NCBI RefSeq assembly: GCF_016698665.1
Contig: NZ_CP068046.1
Span: 558,001 to 622,000, forward strand
Direction of reading: 5' to 3'
Length of the DNA: 64,000 nt
Source: Devosia rhizoryzae
Lineage (GTDB): Bacteria > Pseudomonadota > Alphaproteobacteria > Rhizobiales > Devosiaceae
In this document: in pieces, positions 28,095 to 37,195 of the stretch
How the letters are laid out: each line of letters starts with the position of its first letter
How positions within the stretch are numbered: position 1 is the first letter of the stretch
The notes under the pieces: generated by a model
Told to the model about the DNA's origin: nothing
The model's database searches: none
What the model saw: the letters and a program-made list of their open reading frames with translations, nothing else
Made by a program: the position numbers and the translations under genes

Positions 28095-30365
28095 TTAGTT
28101 GTTGGCGACGGTGACCAGCGGGGTGATGCGGCGGATGGTGACGCGACGGTTTTCGCGCTCCGCCGACTCCGTGCGGATCTTGAGGTAACGTTCGCCATAA
28201 CCCTGGGTAGCCAGGTTTTCCGGCGGAACGTTGTAGAAGTCGGTCAGCACGCGAGCAACGGTTGCGGCGCGCAGGTCCGAAAGGCGAAGGTTCGAGATAT
28301 CCGAACCGACGGCGTCGGTATGGCCTTCGATGAGGAAGGTTTCATTCGGATTGCGCTCGAGCAGGGCCAGCATGGCGTTGGCAACTGCAGAGAGGCCCTG
28401 GACCTGATCACGGCCGATCGTGGCTGCGCCGGTGTCGAAGGTGAGGTTACCCACTTCGAGCTTGCGGACGCTGTCACGAACGCGAGCCGAACGCTTCACT
28501 TCGTCGATCGAGTAGACGCGAGCGACCTGTTCCACCGGCGGCTGTGCGAAGAAGGTTTCGAGTTCATCTTCATCAGCGTAGCGGGCGTCGAGCACGTATT
28601 CCTGCACCGGAATATTGAGACGAAGCGGCGGCAGGTCACGACCTGGATCATACCAAGTTTCGAGCTGTTGGCCGTAACGTTCTTCGTCAAAGTAGGCGAG
28701 GATGTATTCTTGGCCATCCGGCGTGATGCGCGAACGACGCAGAACGTCGCCGTTGCGGTTGCGCACGGTCACGATCTGAGTGCCATCGGGACGCGTGATC
28801 ACTTCACGAACGCGGCCGTTGGAGAGCTCTTCGTAATAGATCTCGTCCTGCTGCGGGTCGTAGAAGCGATCCGTGTCCTGACCGATCGAGTTAACGATTA
28901 GCTGGGCGCCGACCTGAACGATAAGCTGGGTGATCGGGTCGCCCGACGGCGTCTGAACAACCGGAGCTTCAACGATCTGGACGTTGTTCACCTGCGTGTT
29001 GTTGGTCACGTTGGTCGAGTTGTCGACGACGGTCGTGCCACCATTGTTGACAACGTTGTTAGTGATGTTGGTGACGTAGTTGTTGACGATGGTCTGGTTG
29101 ACGGTGGTGTCACCGGCAGCCTGAATCTCAGTACCTTCGTCAGCCGTCACCGCGGGGATCGGTTCGGCAGCAAACGTGCGGAACACTTCGGACTGAGCTT
29201 CAGCGTCGCTGGTCGGCGGAGGAGCGACTTCTTCGGTTTCCGATGCCTGGATCTGAGCTTCGCCCTGGGCTTCGGTTTCAGCGCCGGTTTCGACGTTGGT
29301 CTCGTTGTCCTTGGCGCTATCGAGCACCGGAGCGATCTGCTCGGCGGTCACGCCTTCTGGAAGCTGCTCGACAGGTTCAGCAAGCTGACCGTCAACAGTG
29401 GTTTCCTCGACGATGGTTTCCTGGCCTTCGACCACGGGCTGTTCGGCCACGGGAGCGGCACCAGCTTCGGGAAGCGGGGACAGGGTCAGGCCATAATCAG
29501 CAACGCAAGTGGCTGCATCGGCATAACCGAGGGTCGAGCAGATCGAGTTGATCTGGGCGAGGGCAGCGTCGACGCGCGGCTGGATGGCCGCAGCATCACC
29601 ACCGGCCGAGAGTTCGGCAACGGCAGCATTGTATTCACCGACGGCAGCGGCAAGCTGGCCATCGATGCCGGTTGCGGCAGCGGGTGCAGCATCCTGGGTA
29701 GCGGGTTCTTCCGTGATGGTCTCTTCTGCAGGCGCAGCGGCAGGTTCCTGGGGCGCAGCGGCAGGTTCCTCGGTGACGGTGGGTTCAGCCGACTGTTCGG
29801 TCGCAGTCACTTCAGCTGGCTGTTCAGAAGCGGCCGGTTCTTCCGGCTGAGCTTCGACAACTGGCTCTTCGGGAGCGGCCTGGACTTCCATCTCGGGCTC
29901 GGGAGCAACTTCTGCAGGCGCTTCCTCGACCGGTGCAGGTTCTTCGGCAACCGGCTCTGGAATAGGCTCAGGCTCGGGTTCCGGAGCGACTTCAGGCTCG
30001 GTGACCGGTGCTGGTTCCTCTACGGGAGCTGCCTCAGGAGCGGGCTCTTCCGCAATGGGTGCGGGTTCTTCAACCGCGGGCTCTGGTTCCGGTGCGGGTT
30101 CTTCGACCGGCGCGGGTTCTGCGGCGGGTGCGGTGGCGTTCAGCGCCGCGATACAATCGCCTACGCTGCCGTAGCCACCCACGATGCAGAGCTCGGTCAG
30201 CGCTGTGGTGGCCGCTTCGATTGCGGCCGCATCGCCCGATGCCTGAGCAGAAACATAGGCCTGATAGGCGGCCTGGAGGTCGGCGTCCTGCGCGAAAGCC
30301 GATAGCGGCGCAAGGGCCATGAAGCCGATGCTTGTCCCGGCTAAGAGCCAGTTCTTGAAACCCAT
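28095..30365 (-). CDS. Large OmpA-family outer membrane/peptidoglycan protein with Pro-Glu and Asn-rich regions
   Basis: The 756-residue protein starts MGFKNWLLAGTSIGFMALAPLSAFAQ (signal peptide) after an AAAGGA site. Two related segments with cysteine pairs (AAYQAYVSAQASGDAAA ... LCIVGGYGSVGDC; AAVGEYNAAVAELSAGGDAAA ... ICSTLGYADAATC) flank a long Pro/Glu/Ala-rich linker. An Asn/Thr-rich patch (TNITNNVVNNGGTTVVDN) comes next. The C-terminal OmpA domain (about 640-750) carries LIEGHTDAVGSD and LSDLRAATVARVL for peptidoglycan binding. Probably an envelope tether. Confidence 0.87.
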   Translation of the reverse strand: MGFKNWLLAGTSIGFMALAPLSAFAQDADLQAAYQAYVSAQASGDAAAIEAATTALTELCIVGGYGSVGDCIAALNATAPAAEPAPVEEPAPEPEPAVEEPAPIAEEPAPEAAPVEEPAPVTEPEVAPEPEPEPIPEPVAEEPAPVEEAPAEVAPEPEMEVQAAPEEPVVEAQPEEPAASEQPAEVTATEQSAEPTVTEEPAAAPQEPAAAPAEETITEEPATQDAAPAAATGIDGQLAAAVGEYNAAVAELSAGGDAAAIQPRVDAALAQINSICSTLGYADAATCVADYGLTLSPLPEAGAAPVAEQPVVEGQETIVEETTVDGQLAEPVEQLPEGVTAEQIAPVLDSAKDNETNVETGAETEAQGEAQIQASETEEVAPPPTSDAEAQSEVFRTFAAEPIPAVTADEGTEIQAAGDTTVNQTIVNNYVTNITNNVVNNGGTTVVDNSTNVTNNTQVNNVQIVEAPVVQTPSGDPITQLIVQVGAQLIVNSIGQDTDRFYDPQQDEIYYEELSNGRVREVITRPDGTQIVTVRNRNGDVLRRSRITPDGQEYILAYFDEERYGQQLETWYDPGRDLPPLRLNIPVQEYVLDARYADEDELETFFAQPPVEQVARVYSIDEVKRSARVRDSVRKLEVGNLTFDTGAATIGRDQVQGLSAVANAMLALLERNPNETFLIEGHTDAVGSDISNLRLSDLRAATVARVLTDFYNVPPENLATQGYGERYLKIRTESAERENRRVTIRRITPLVTVANN

Positions 30366-30637
30366 ATTCTTATTCCTTTGTGTTGGCACACGCCTGCTGA
30401 GCATTGGGGTTGGTTCCTGAACCGATCCTGAATGGAGCGCGCCCCTGCGCCTGCTGCCCAGCAGTCCCCGCAAAGCTCCAAACGCGGGCGGGTCGGGTTA
30501 GTTCCTCCATGCCATCGGCGGCAGTGCCGGCTATGAATTGGGGCATGTTTGCGGCTGGTGGACGGATCGGCGCCTGCCGATCTCCCACAAGTGGCCGATG
30601 CGTGATAGGCCGACCCCCAGAGCATTGGAGGACCGAC

Positions 30638-31468
30638 ATGGATTGGGGCACGCTGATCGGCTACTGGCCATTTGTGGTGGGGCTGATGATTACCGGGGTA
30701 GTCTCCGGTGTCGCTGCCGGCCTCTTGGGCATCGGCGGAGGTGCGGTGATCGTCCCGGCCCTGTCGAATGCCTTGCTGCTCATGGGCTTCGACGCTGAGG
30801 TGGTGCAGCATGTCGCCGTCGGCACCTCGCTCGCCATCATCATCCCCACCGGAATCATGAGCGCACGGGCGCATCACCGGCGCGGCGCTCTCGACATGGT
30901 TGTGCTTAAACTCTGGACGCCCTTTATCGTCATCGGCACCTTTATCGGCGGGTTAATGGCGGGCTGGTTTTCCGGTGACGTCCTGCGCATCGTCTTCGCC
31001 GTCATGGCCTTTGCTATTGCCGCCAACATCGTCTTTGCGTTCCAGACCCGGCTCATGGGGCACCTCAAGGGCTCTTCCATAACGCATCGGATCTCGGCCT
31101 TTGTCGTAGGTTACATTTCTTCGCTGATGGGGATCGGCGGCGGCTCGCTGACAGTGCCGACCTTGGTGGCATTCGGCGACACGATGCATAAGGCTGTGGG
31201 CACATCGGCGGCGATCGGGGTTGCGATCGCCGTATCGGGGACCGCCGGCTTCTTGATTTCGGGTTGGGGTGTCGAGGGCCTGCCGCCGCTGAGCTTGGGC
31301 TACGTCAACCTCTTGGCTTTCGCGCTCGTGGCGGTTCTGGCGGCCGTCTGCGCGCCGTTCGGCGCAGCGCTGGCGCACCGGCTGGACCAGAAGACGCTGA
31401 AATACGTCTTCGCGGCCTTCCTGGTCGCGGTTGGGCTCAACATGCTCTGGAAAGTGCTGGCAGGCTAA
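30638..31468 (+). CDS. TauE/SafE-family sulfite or sulfonate exporter
   Basis: The 276-residue inner membrane protein starts at ATG behind GGAGG (MDWGTLIGYWPFVVG). Eight or so helices and the two repeated motifs GVAAGLLGIGGGAVIVPAL and YISSLMGIGGGSLTVPTL define the TauE/SafE family. Members export sulfite, sulfoacetate or other anions. No sulfur genes lie nearby, so the substrate is open. Confidence 0.9.
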   Translation: MDWGTLIGYWPFVVGLMITGVVSGVAAGLLGIGGGAVIVPALSNALLLMGFDAEVVQHVAVGTSLAIIIPTGIMSARAHHRRGALDMVVLKLWTPFIVIGTFIGGLMAGWFSGDVLRIVFAVMAFAIAANIVFAFQTRLMGHLKGSSITHRISAFVVGYISSLMGIGGGSLTVPTLVAFGDTMHKAVGTSAAIGVAIAVSGTAGFLISGWGVEGLPPLSLGYVNLLAFALVAVLAAVCAPFGAALAHRLDQKTLKYVFAAFLVAVGLNMLWKVLAG

Positions 31469-31659
31469 AGCCGACCCCGCCTGGGAGATGGTGGGGACGG
31501 GTTGACTACGGTATTCCGTCCGCCCCCACCGCCCAAGCCCCCCCGTGAGAGGGGATCCGGGCTCGGGGCCGCACCGATCAAGATGTGACCCCAAGTAACA
31601 ACTCGCCTTTGGCCGTTCCGGTTTGTCTAAAAAAAGGCGATGACGCGGTTGGCTGTGGA

Positions 31660-32376
31660 TTAGTCGGCGCTGTTGCCCAAATCCCAGGCCACCGAAACGC
31701 CGACGGCGAAGGTCAATTCCCCAGATTCCACCGGGACCTCGGCCGACTGCGCTACATCTGCCCTCGCATACATCGGGAAGGGCTGCGGCGCGCCGAAATC
31801 CTGGCGCTCGGATACCGATTCCAGATCGCCCAGCGTTTCACCGGCAACTTCTGCATAGAGCTCGGCCTTTTCGCGCGCATCGGCGAAGGCTGCCTTGCGC
31901 GCTTCATTAAGCAGGTCAGCCGGATCGGCGACCGAGAACGAAACGCCGTTGACGGTGTTGGCGCCGACGGTCACCGACTGGTCGAGGATGGAGCCGAGGT
32001 CTGCCAGTTCGCGCACGACGACAGTGACCGAGTTGGACACCTGATAGCCGTCGATCTTTGGCGGCATGGTATAGCCATTGGCGTCGCGGGCGTCCGAATA
32101 GACGTAGTTCGGATTGACCGAGAAGCCGGAGGTCTGGATGTCACGCGCCTCGATGCCGGCTTCCTTGAGCGTTGCCAGAAGTTCGTTCATCGCGGTGGTG
32201 TTGGCGTCGAGTGCTTCGCGGGCGGTGGCGCCCTGCGTCATCACGCCGGAATTGATGGTCGCCATGTCGGGTGCGGCCCGCACTTCGCCGCGGCCTTCGA
32301 TGGATATCGTGCCGGCATAGGCGGGCAGGGCGGTGGTGAGCAGGGCGAGGGGGACGATAACGCTGAGGGCACGCAT
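31660..32376 (-). CDS. Periplasmic SIMPL-domain protein
   Basis: The 238-residue protein has a signal peptide (MRALSVIVPLALLTTALPAYA) and a SIMPL (DUF541) domain: ISIEGRGEVRAAPDMATINSGV, then AREALDANTTAMNELLATLKEAGIEARDIQTSGFSV, and the AFADAREKAELYAEVAGETLGDLESV region. Relatives such as BP26 form periplasmic or outer membrane rings. The molecular role is unknown. Confidence 0.9.
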   Translation of the reverse strand: MRALSVIVPLALLTTALPAYAGTISIEGRGEVRAAPDMATINSGVMTQGATAREALDANTTAMNELLATLKEAGIEARDIQTSGFSVNPNYVYSDARDANGYTMPPKIDGYQVSNSVTVVVRELADLGSILDQSVTVGANTVNGVSFSVADPADLLNEARKAAFADAREKAELYAEVAGETLGDLESVSERQDFGAPQPFPMYARADVAQSAEVPVESGELTFAVGVSVAWDLGNSAD

Positions 32377-32562
32377 GGCAAACTCCTTTAAGTGCCCGGG
32401 GACGTTTCCCGGGCTAATGCGTCAGTAATGGGGCGCGGATGAACCGGAGTTGAATGAGTTCGCCGCGCCGTCTTGGCATAAAGTATGATTTTTGCCCTAC
32501 TCACCTTGCGTTGCCGTGTTGGCTTGGTTAGTCACTGGCTGACTTTTGCCGAGGACCTGCCC

Positions 32563-33696
32563 ATGAGCGCCACTGCTATCCCAAACGGAGTGCTGATCGG
32601 CCGGGCAAAGGTGCCGGGCTATGACTATCCCCGCGTCGTGACGGTGCGTGACGGGCAACTGGTGGATATCACCAGCCCCGGCATGGCGACGGTCCGCGAT
32701 ATCGCCGAGAGCGGGCGTGCTGCCGAGCATGTGCGGACTGCCGCGGGCACGCTGCTTGGGCCGGTCGATGCAATCTATGCCGGTGGCGATGGCTTACCGC
32801 GTCTGCTCGCCCCCATTGACTTGCAGGCGATCAAGGCGTCGGGCGTGACCTTTGTCGTATCGCTGTTGGAGCGCGTGATCGAGGAACAGGCGCGGGGCGA
32901 CAAGTCGCGGGCCGATGCGCTGCGCGGCGAAATTCTTGACCTGATCGGTACCGATCTGTCGCAACTCGTGCCGGGTTCGGACGCGGCGATGAAGGTCAAG
33001 GAGCGGCTGATCGAGAAGGGCGTCTGGAGCCAATATCTCGAAGTTGGAATCGGGCCGGACGCCGAAATCTTCACCAAGGGCCAGCCGATGAGCGCGGTGG
33101 GCCATGGCGCCGAAGTGGGCCTCCATCCGGTATCGAGCTGGAACAATCCGGAGCCGGAAGTGGCGCTTCTGGTGACGTCCAAAGGCGAGATCATCGGCGC
33201 GACGCTCGGCAATGACGTCAACCTGCGCGACGTCGAAGGGCGGTCGGCGCTTCTTCTGGGCAAGGCCAAGGACAATAATGCCTCGGCATCCCTGGGCCCG
33301 TTCGTGCGGCTGTTCGACGGCGACTTCACGCTCGAGACCATCAAGCAGGCCGAGATCGCACTGCGTGTCGAGGGGGCCGACGGCTTCGTTCTCGAAGGCC
33401 AATCCAACATGGCGCAAATCTCGCGGACGCCGGAATCGCTGGTTGCCGCAACGATCGGGCAGCATCATCAGTATCCCGACGGACTGGTGCTTTATCTTGG
33501 CACCATGTTCGCGCCAGTGAAGGATCGCGATGGCGCCGGCAAGGGCTTTACCCATAAGGTCGGCGATGTCGTCTCCATATCGACACCGAGCCTGGGTACA
33601 CTTTCTAACCGCGTGAACCTATCTACCGTTTGTCCGCCTTGGACCTATGGCGCGAGCCACCTGTTGCGCGACCTTGCACGCGCGAACCTCCTCTAG
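32563..33696 (+). CDS. FAH-family protein, probable 2-keto-3-deoxy-pentonate dehydratase
   Basis: The 377-residue protein starts MSATAIPNGVLIGRAKVPGYDYPRVV and has a fumarylacetoacetate hydrolase C-terminal domain (about 140-375), with the metal-site stretch NPEPEVALLVTSKGEIIGATLGNDVNLRD. Long FAH-family proteins paired with an alpha-ketoglutarate semialdehyde dehydrogenase act as 2-keto-3-deoxyxylonate dehydratase (XylX) in Caulobacter. The dehydrogenase gene starts 21 bases downstream, which supports this job. The pentose is not determined. Confidence 0.8.
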   Translation: MSATAIPNGVLIGRAKVPGYDYPRVVTVRDGQLVDITSPGMATVRDIAESGRAAEHVRTAAGTLLGPVDAIYAGGDGLPRLLAPIDLQAIKASGVTFVVSLLERVIEEQARGDKSRADALRGEILDLIGTDLSQLVPGSDAAMKVKERLIEKGVWSQYLEVGIGPDAEIFTKGQPMSAVGHGAEVGLHPVSSWNNPEPEVALLVTSKGEIIGATLGNDVNLRDVEGRSALLLGKAKDNNASASLGPFVRLFDGDFTLETIKQAEIALRVEGADGFVLEGQSNMAQISRTPESLVAATIGQHHQYPDGLVLYLGTMFAPVKDRDGAGKGFTHKVGDVVSISTPSLGTLSNRVNLSTVCPPWTYGASHLLRDLARANLL

Positions 33697-33717
33697 ATTC
33701 TCCCGAAAGGCTTCATC

Positions 33718-35157
33718 ATGACCGAGCTGCACAAGAACCTCATCGACGGCGAATGGGTCGGGTCCGACGGGATCGAGAACATCAACCCGTCCAATATCAA
33801 GGAAGTGGTTGGCGTTTATGCGCGCGCCACGGCCGAGGAAACCACGCAGGCGATCGCCGCAGCCAAGGCCGCGTTCCCGGCCTGGTCGCGCTCGGGCATC
33901 CTTGAGCGCCATGCGATCCTCTCCAAGGCCAGCCAGGAAATTCTGGCCCGCAAGGCAGAGCTGGGTGAACTCCTGAGCCGCGAAGAAGGCAAGACGCTGC
34001 CGGAAGGCATTGGCGAAGTCACCCGCGCAGCTCAGATTTTCGACTTCTTCGCCGGCGAAACGCTGCGCCTTAACGGTGAAATCCTGCCCTCCGCCCGCCC
34101 GGGTCTTACCGTCGAGATCACGCGCGAGCCGGTCGGCGTCATCGGCATCATCACGCCGTGGAATTTCCCGATCGCCATTCCGTCCTGGAAGATTGCGCCG
34201 GCGCTTGCCTATGGCAATACCGTCGTCATCAAGCCTGCCGACCTTGTGCCGGGGTCAACCTGGGCGATCGTGGATATTTTGCAGCGTGCTGGCCTGCCGA
34301 AGGGCGTGCTGAACCTCGTCATGGGCAAGGGGTCTGTTGTTGGTCAGACCTTGCTCGACAGCCCGGATGTCAATGCCGTTTCGTTCACCGGTTCTGTGGG
34401 TACGGGCAAGCGCGTGGCCGAGGCTTCGATCAAGGTTGGCCGCAAGTTCCAGCTCGAAATGGGCGGCAAGAACCCGACCATCGTGCTGGACGATGCCGAT
34501 CTCAAGGTGGCCGTTGAATCTGTTGCGCAGTCGGCGTTTTTCTCGACCGGTCAGCGCTGCACGGCGTCGAGCCGCGTGATCGTGACGGAAGGCATCCACG
34601 ACAAGTTCGTCGAGGCGCTGGCAGCGCGCACCGCGGGTCTTCGCGTGGGCGATGCCCTTGATAAGGATACGGAAATCGGCCCGGTGGTCGATCCGAACCA
34701 GCTCAAGCAGGACACCGACTATATCGAGATCGGCAAGTCGGAAGGCGCCACGATTGCCGCCGGTGGCGAGCGGGTTACGAAGGGCAATGAAGGCTACTTC
34801 CTGCAGCCGACGCTCTTTACCGAAGCGACCAACTCGATGCGCATTGCCCGTGAGGAAATTTTCGGGCCGGTGGCGGCGGTGATCCGGGTGAAGGATTACG
34901 AGGAAGCGCTCCATACTGCGAACGATACGGAATTCGGTCTAAGTGCCGGTATCGTCACGACTTCGCTCAAATATGCGACGCACTTCAAGCGCAATTCGGA
35001 AGCCGGGATGGTGATGGTGAACGTGCCGACGGCCGGTGTCGATTTCCACGTGCCCTTCGGTGGCCGCAAGGGTTCGAGCTATGGTTCGCGAGAGCAGGGC
35101 ACCTATGCCAAGGAGTTCTTCACCATCGTCAAGACGGCCTACACTGCTGCTGGCTGA
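33718..35157 (+). CDS. Alpha-ketoglutarate semialdehyde dehydrogenase
   Basis: The 479-residue NAD(P)-dependent aldehyde dehydrogenase shows GIITPWNFPIAIPSWK (cofactor binding), FTGSVGTGK, the catalytic Glu in LEMGGKNP and the nucleophilic Cys in FFSTGQRCTASSR. The overall pattern, including MVMVNVPTAGVDFHVPFGG near the end, fits the KGSADH type that oxidises 2,5-dioxopentanoate to 2-oxoglutarate in the Weimberg pathway. It follows the FAH-family dehydratase gene and is ended by a terminator. Confidence 0.88.
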   Translation: MTELHKNLIDGEWVGSDGIENINPSNIKEVVGVYARATAEETTQAIAAAKAAFPAWSRSGILERHAILSKASQEILARKAELGELLSREEGKTLPEGIGEVTRAAQIFDFFAGETLRLNGEILPSARPGLTVEITREPVGVIGIITPWNFPIAIPSWKIAPALAYGNTVVIKPADLVPGSTWAIVDILQRAGLPKGVLNLVMGKGSVVGQTLLDSPDVNAVSFTGSVGTGKRVAEASIKVGRKFQLEMGGKNPTIVLDDADLKVAVESVAQSAFFSTGQRCTASSRVIVTEGIHDKFVEALAARTAGLRVGDALDKDTEIGPVVDPNQLKQDTDYIEIGKSEGATIAAGGERVTKGNEGYFLQPTLFTEATNSMRIAREEIFGPVAAVIRVKDYEEALHTANDTEFGLSAGIVTTSLKYATHFKRNSEAGMVMVNVPTAGVDFHVPFGGRKGSSYGSREQGTYAKEFFTIVKTAYTAAG

Positions 35158-35177
35158 TCTTTCGCAAAACGTCTTCT

Positions 35178-35203
35178 ACGGGGCCCGCGTGGCCCCGTTT
35201 TTG
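35178..35203 (+). terminator. Terminator after the semialdehyde dehydrogenase gene
   Basis: ACGGGGCC (35178-35185) and GGCCCCGT (35191-35198) form an 8-base stem followed by TTTTTG. Confidence 0.85.
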
Positions 35204-35214
35204 TTAACGGAGGG

Positions 35215-35637
35215 CTAACGTTTTCGCTGTGTCAGCGCCATGCCGGCGATGATGAGGACGATGCCGAGCGCGCTGGCCCAAAGCGTCACCGGGATACCGC
35301 GCGCCCAATCGAAGAGCACACCCGAAACCATCTGGCCGGAGATGACGAGAAGGGTCGAGTTGATGGCACCGATCCGGGTGATGAGCCAGGAGCCGGCGGC
35401 CACGAAGATGACGCCGATGGGGCCGCCGAAAAAGACCCACCACGGGATCTCGCCGATATTGGGCGGTATCAGCCCGCCGATGACGAGGCCGACCAGGCTC
35501 AAGAAAACGAAACCGACGATGTGGTTCCAGAAGGACGAGATCAGCGGCGAAGTCGAGAGCGACAGACGGCCGTTGACCTGGCGACTGAGAATGACGAGGA
35601 GGCCAGCGGTGAAGGCGAAGATGATGGGGATGATCAT
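35215..35637 (-). CDS. DUF606-family small transporter (DMT superfamily), subunit 2
   Basis: The 140-residue protein has five hydrophobic helices and the DUF606 (YdcZ) pattern: FAFTAGLLVILSRQVNGRL, SPLISSFWNHIVGF, PWWVFFGGPIGVIFVAAGSWL. Such proteins are five-helix half-transporters of the drug/metabolite superfamily, often coded in pairs. Its start overlaps the stop of the upstream partner by four bases. Confidence 0.83.
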   Translation of the reverse strand: MIIPIIFAFTAGLLVILSRQVNGRLSLSTSPLISSFWNHIVGFVFLSLVGLVIGGLIPPNIGEIPWWVFFGGPIGVIFVAAGSWLITRIGAINSTLLVISGQMVSGVLFDWARGIPVTLWASALGIVLIIAGMALTQRKR

Positions 35638-36131
35638 GCCGCGTTGAGCCCGAAGAGAATGATCAGGAGGCTGCCGGCGACGATCAGGACGACGGCGCCC
35701 GCGTCGCGGAGATCGAGGCGGCGCTTGGGGAGGCCGAGCAGGCCCCAGAAGTCGGCGGCGAGGCTGAGCAGAACCTGGCCGGCGAGGCCAAGGGCGAGGG
35801 TGCCGGCGAGGGCCAGCGGGGTGTTGACGGATGTCGAGGTCAACATGACGGTTGCGGCGCCGATAATGCCACCCAGATATGCCCAGAGCGGGGCCTTGCC
35901 GATCCTGGCCTTCGATGCAGCAGCTTCGGCGCGCTGGTGACGCCAGAGCACGGCGAGGAAGAGGATGGCGGCGACGGTGCCGGTGCCGTGGGCGAGCCAG
36001 GACGAAAAGAGCGCGCCGCCGTAGCGGCCGGCTTCGGCATTGATGAAGACGGCGAATGTCAGGAGCACGCCGCTGCCGAAGGCGAGGACGAGGTGCAGCG
36101 GTTTGGGCCGCTGCGCGGCGGGCATGGACAT
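35634..36131 (-). CDS. DUF606-family small transporter (DMT superfamily), subunit 1
   Basis: A 165-residue protein (MSMPAAQRPKPLHLVLAFGSG) has five hydrophobic helices and the family pattern FAVFINAEAGRYGGALFSSWLAHGTGT, APLWAYLGGIIGAATVM. With the overlapping downstream gene it probably forms a heterodimeric transporter. The start is uncertain: no strong ribosome binding site precedes either of two close ATGs. Confidence 0.8.
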   Translation of the reverse strand: MSMPAAQRPKPLHLVLAFGSGVLLTFAVFINAEAGRYGGALFSSWLAHGTGTVAAILFLAVLWRHQRAEAAASKARIGKAPLWAYLGGIIGAATVMLTSTSVNTPLALAGTLALGLAGQVLLSLAADFWGLLGLPKRRLDLRDAGAVVLIVAGSLLIILFGLNAA

Positions 36132-36288
36132 GGGGAAAGTCCGATTCGGGAGAGGTGGCGCGAGTTTAGCTGGAGGGCTGGGGCGCTGCCAGCTTCGCGG
36201 TGACCAAAGGTAAGAGGCGGTTCCCGGGACGCTATCCACTACCCCCTTCCGAGCGACGCTAAGGCCCGGGGGGCCTAAGCTCTGCTTG

Positions 36289-36309
36289 CCTTCCCCTCAA
36301 GGGGGAAGG
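36289..36309. repeat. Intergenic CCTTCCCC/GGGGAAGG palindrome
   Basis: CCTTCCCC (36289-36296) and GGGGAAGG (36302-36309) sit in the gap between phoB's 3' end and the transporter pair, next to a second palindrome (AGGCCC-GGGGGGCCT, 36261-36276). It is a variant of the elements at 7990 and 37100. Confidence 0.5.
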
Positions 36310-36332
36310 TGGGCGCCGGTGGTTGCAGCACC

Positions 36333-37034
36333 TCAAGCGACGGCGGCGAAGCGTTCGTCGAAGGCGTAGCCGGCGCCGCGGACGGTGCGGATAGGGTCGG
36401 ATTCGCGGCCACGGTTGATGGCGCGACGGAGGCGGCCAATGTGGACGTCGACGGTGCGTTCGTCGACATAGACGTCGTTGCCCCAGACGCCGTCGAGAAG
36501 CTGCTCGCGGGAATAAACGCGGCCGGGGTGGCGCATCAGGTATTCGAGCAGGCGATATTCGGTGGGGCCAAGATGGATGTCGCGGGTGGCGCGGCGCACG
36601 CGGTGGGTGGTCCGGTCGAGTTCCAGGTCACCGACGCGGAGGGAGGCGGTGACGAGGTTGGGGTTCGCCCGGCGCAGCAGAGCGTGGATGCGGGCGACGA
36701 GTTCGGGGACCGAGAAGGGTTTGACGATATAGTCGTCGGCACCGGTCGTGAGGCCGCGAACGCGTTCTTCTTCTTCGCCGCGGGCGGTCAGCATGATGAT
36801 GGGGACGCGAGCGGTTTCGTCCCGGGCGCGCAGGCGGCGGCAGAGTTCGATGCCGGAGATTTCCGGCAGCATCCAGTCAAGCAGGATCAGGTCAGGGAGC
36901 TTTTCCTGGATCGCCCGATGCGCTTCGTCACCGGATTCGGCGGTGATGACGCGAAAACCCTCTGCTTCAAGGTTGTAGCGAAGGAGGATGGCGATGTCGC
37001 CTTCATCTTCGACGACGAGGATGGTTGCGGGCAT
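36333..37034 (-). CDS. phoB: Phosphate regulon response regulator PhoB
   Basis: The 233-residue OmpR-type regulator has a receiver domain with phospho-acceptor Asp53 (LILLDWMLPE), Lys in YIVKPFSVPEL, and a winged helix (LRVGDLELDRTTHRVRR ... VWGNDVYVDERTVDVHIGRLRRAI). It activates Pho-box promoters when phosphate is low. It lies at the end of the pst-phoU cluster, 161 bases after phoU. Its partner kinase gene phoR is not in the window. Confidence 0.95.
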   Translation of the reverse strand: MPATILVVEDEGDIAILLRYNLEAEGFRVITAESGDEAHRAIQEKLPDLILLDWMLPEISGIELCRRLRARDETARVPIIMLTARGEEEERVRGLTTGADDYIVKPFSVPELVARIHALLRRANPNLVTASLRVGDLELDRTTHRVRRATRDIHLGPTEYRLLEYLMRHPGRVYSREQLLDGVWGNDVYVDERTVDVHIGRLRRAINRGRESDPIRTVRGAGYAFDERFAAVA

Positions 37035-37099
37035 GGATGTGCTCCGTCGGTCGGGTGGTGACCCGATGGTTCATTGTTGTGGCACCAACCCCCACCTTC

Positions 37100-37122
37100 C
37101 CTCCCCCTGAAGAAGGGGGAGG
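37100..37122. repeat. Intergenic CCTCCCCC/GGGGGAGG palindrome
   Basis: The same 8-base arms as at 7990-8011, with a seven-base loop, lie between phoU and phoB. A second palindrome (ACCTCTC...GAGAGGT) follows next to the phoU stop. The pair might partly terminate the pst-phoU transcript before phoB. Confidence 0.55.
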
Positions 37123-37195
37123 AGGATGCAACGGCAGTGCCAAGTTTCGGCCTCACCCGGCGCTTTGCGCCGACCTCTCTCGGAGGGAGAGGTGA

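Noticed and set aside
27974..28198. Longer start for the YqhA-family gene
   Set aside because: The extra 75 codons are Arg/Ser-rich, antisense to the OmpA-family gene and its terminator, and the TTG at 27973 has AGGAG.
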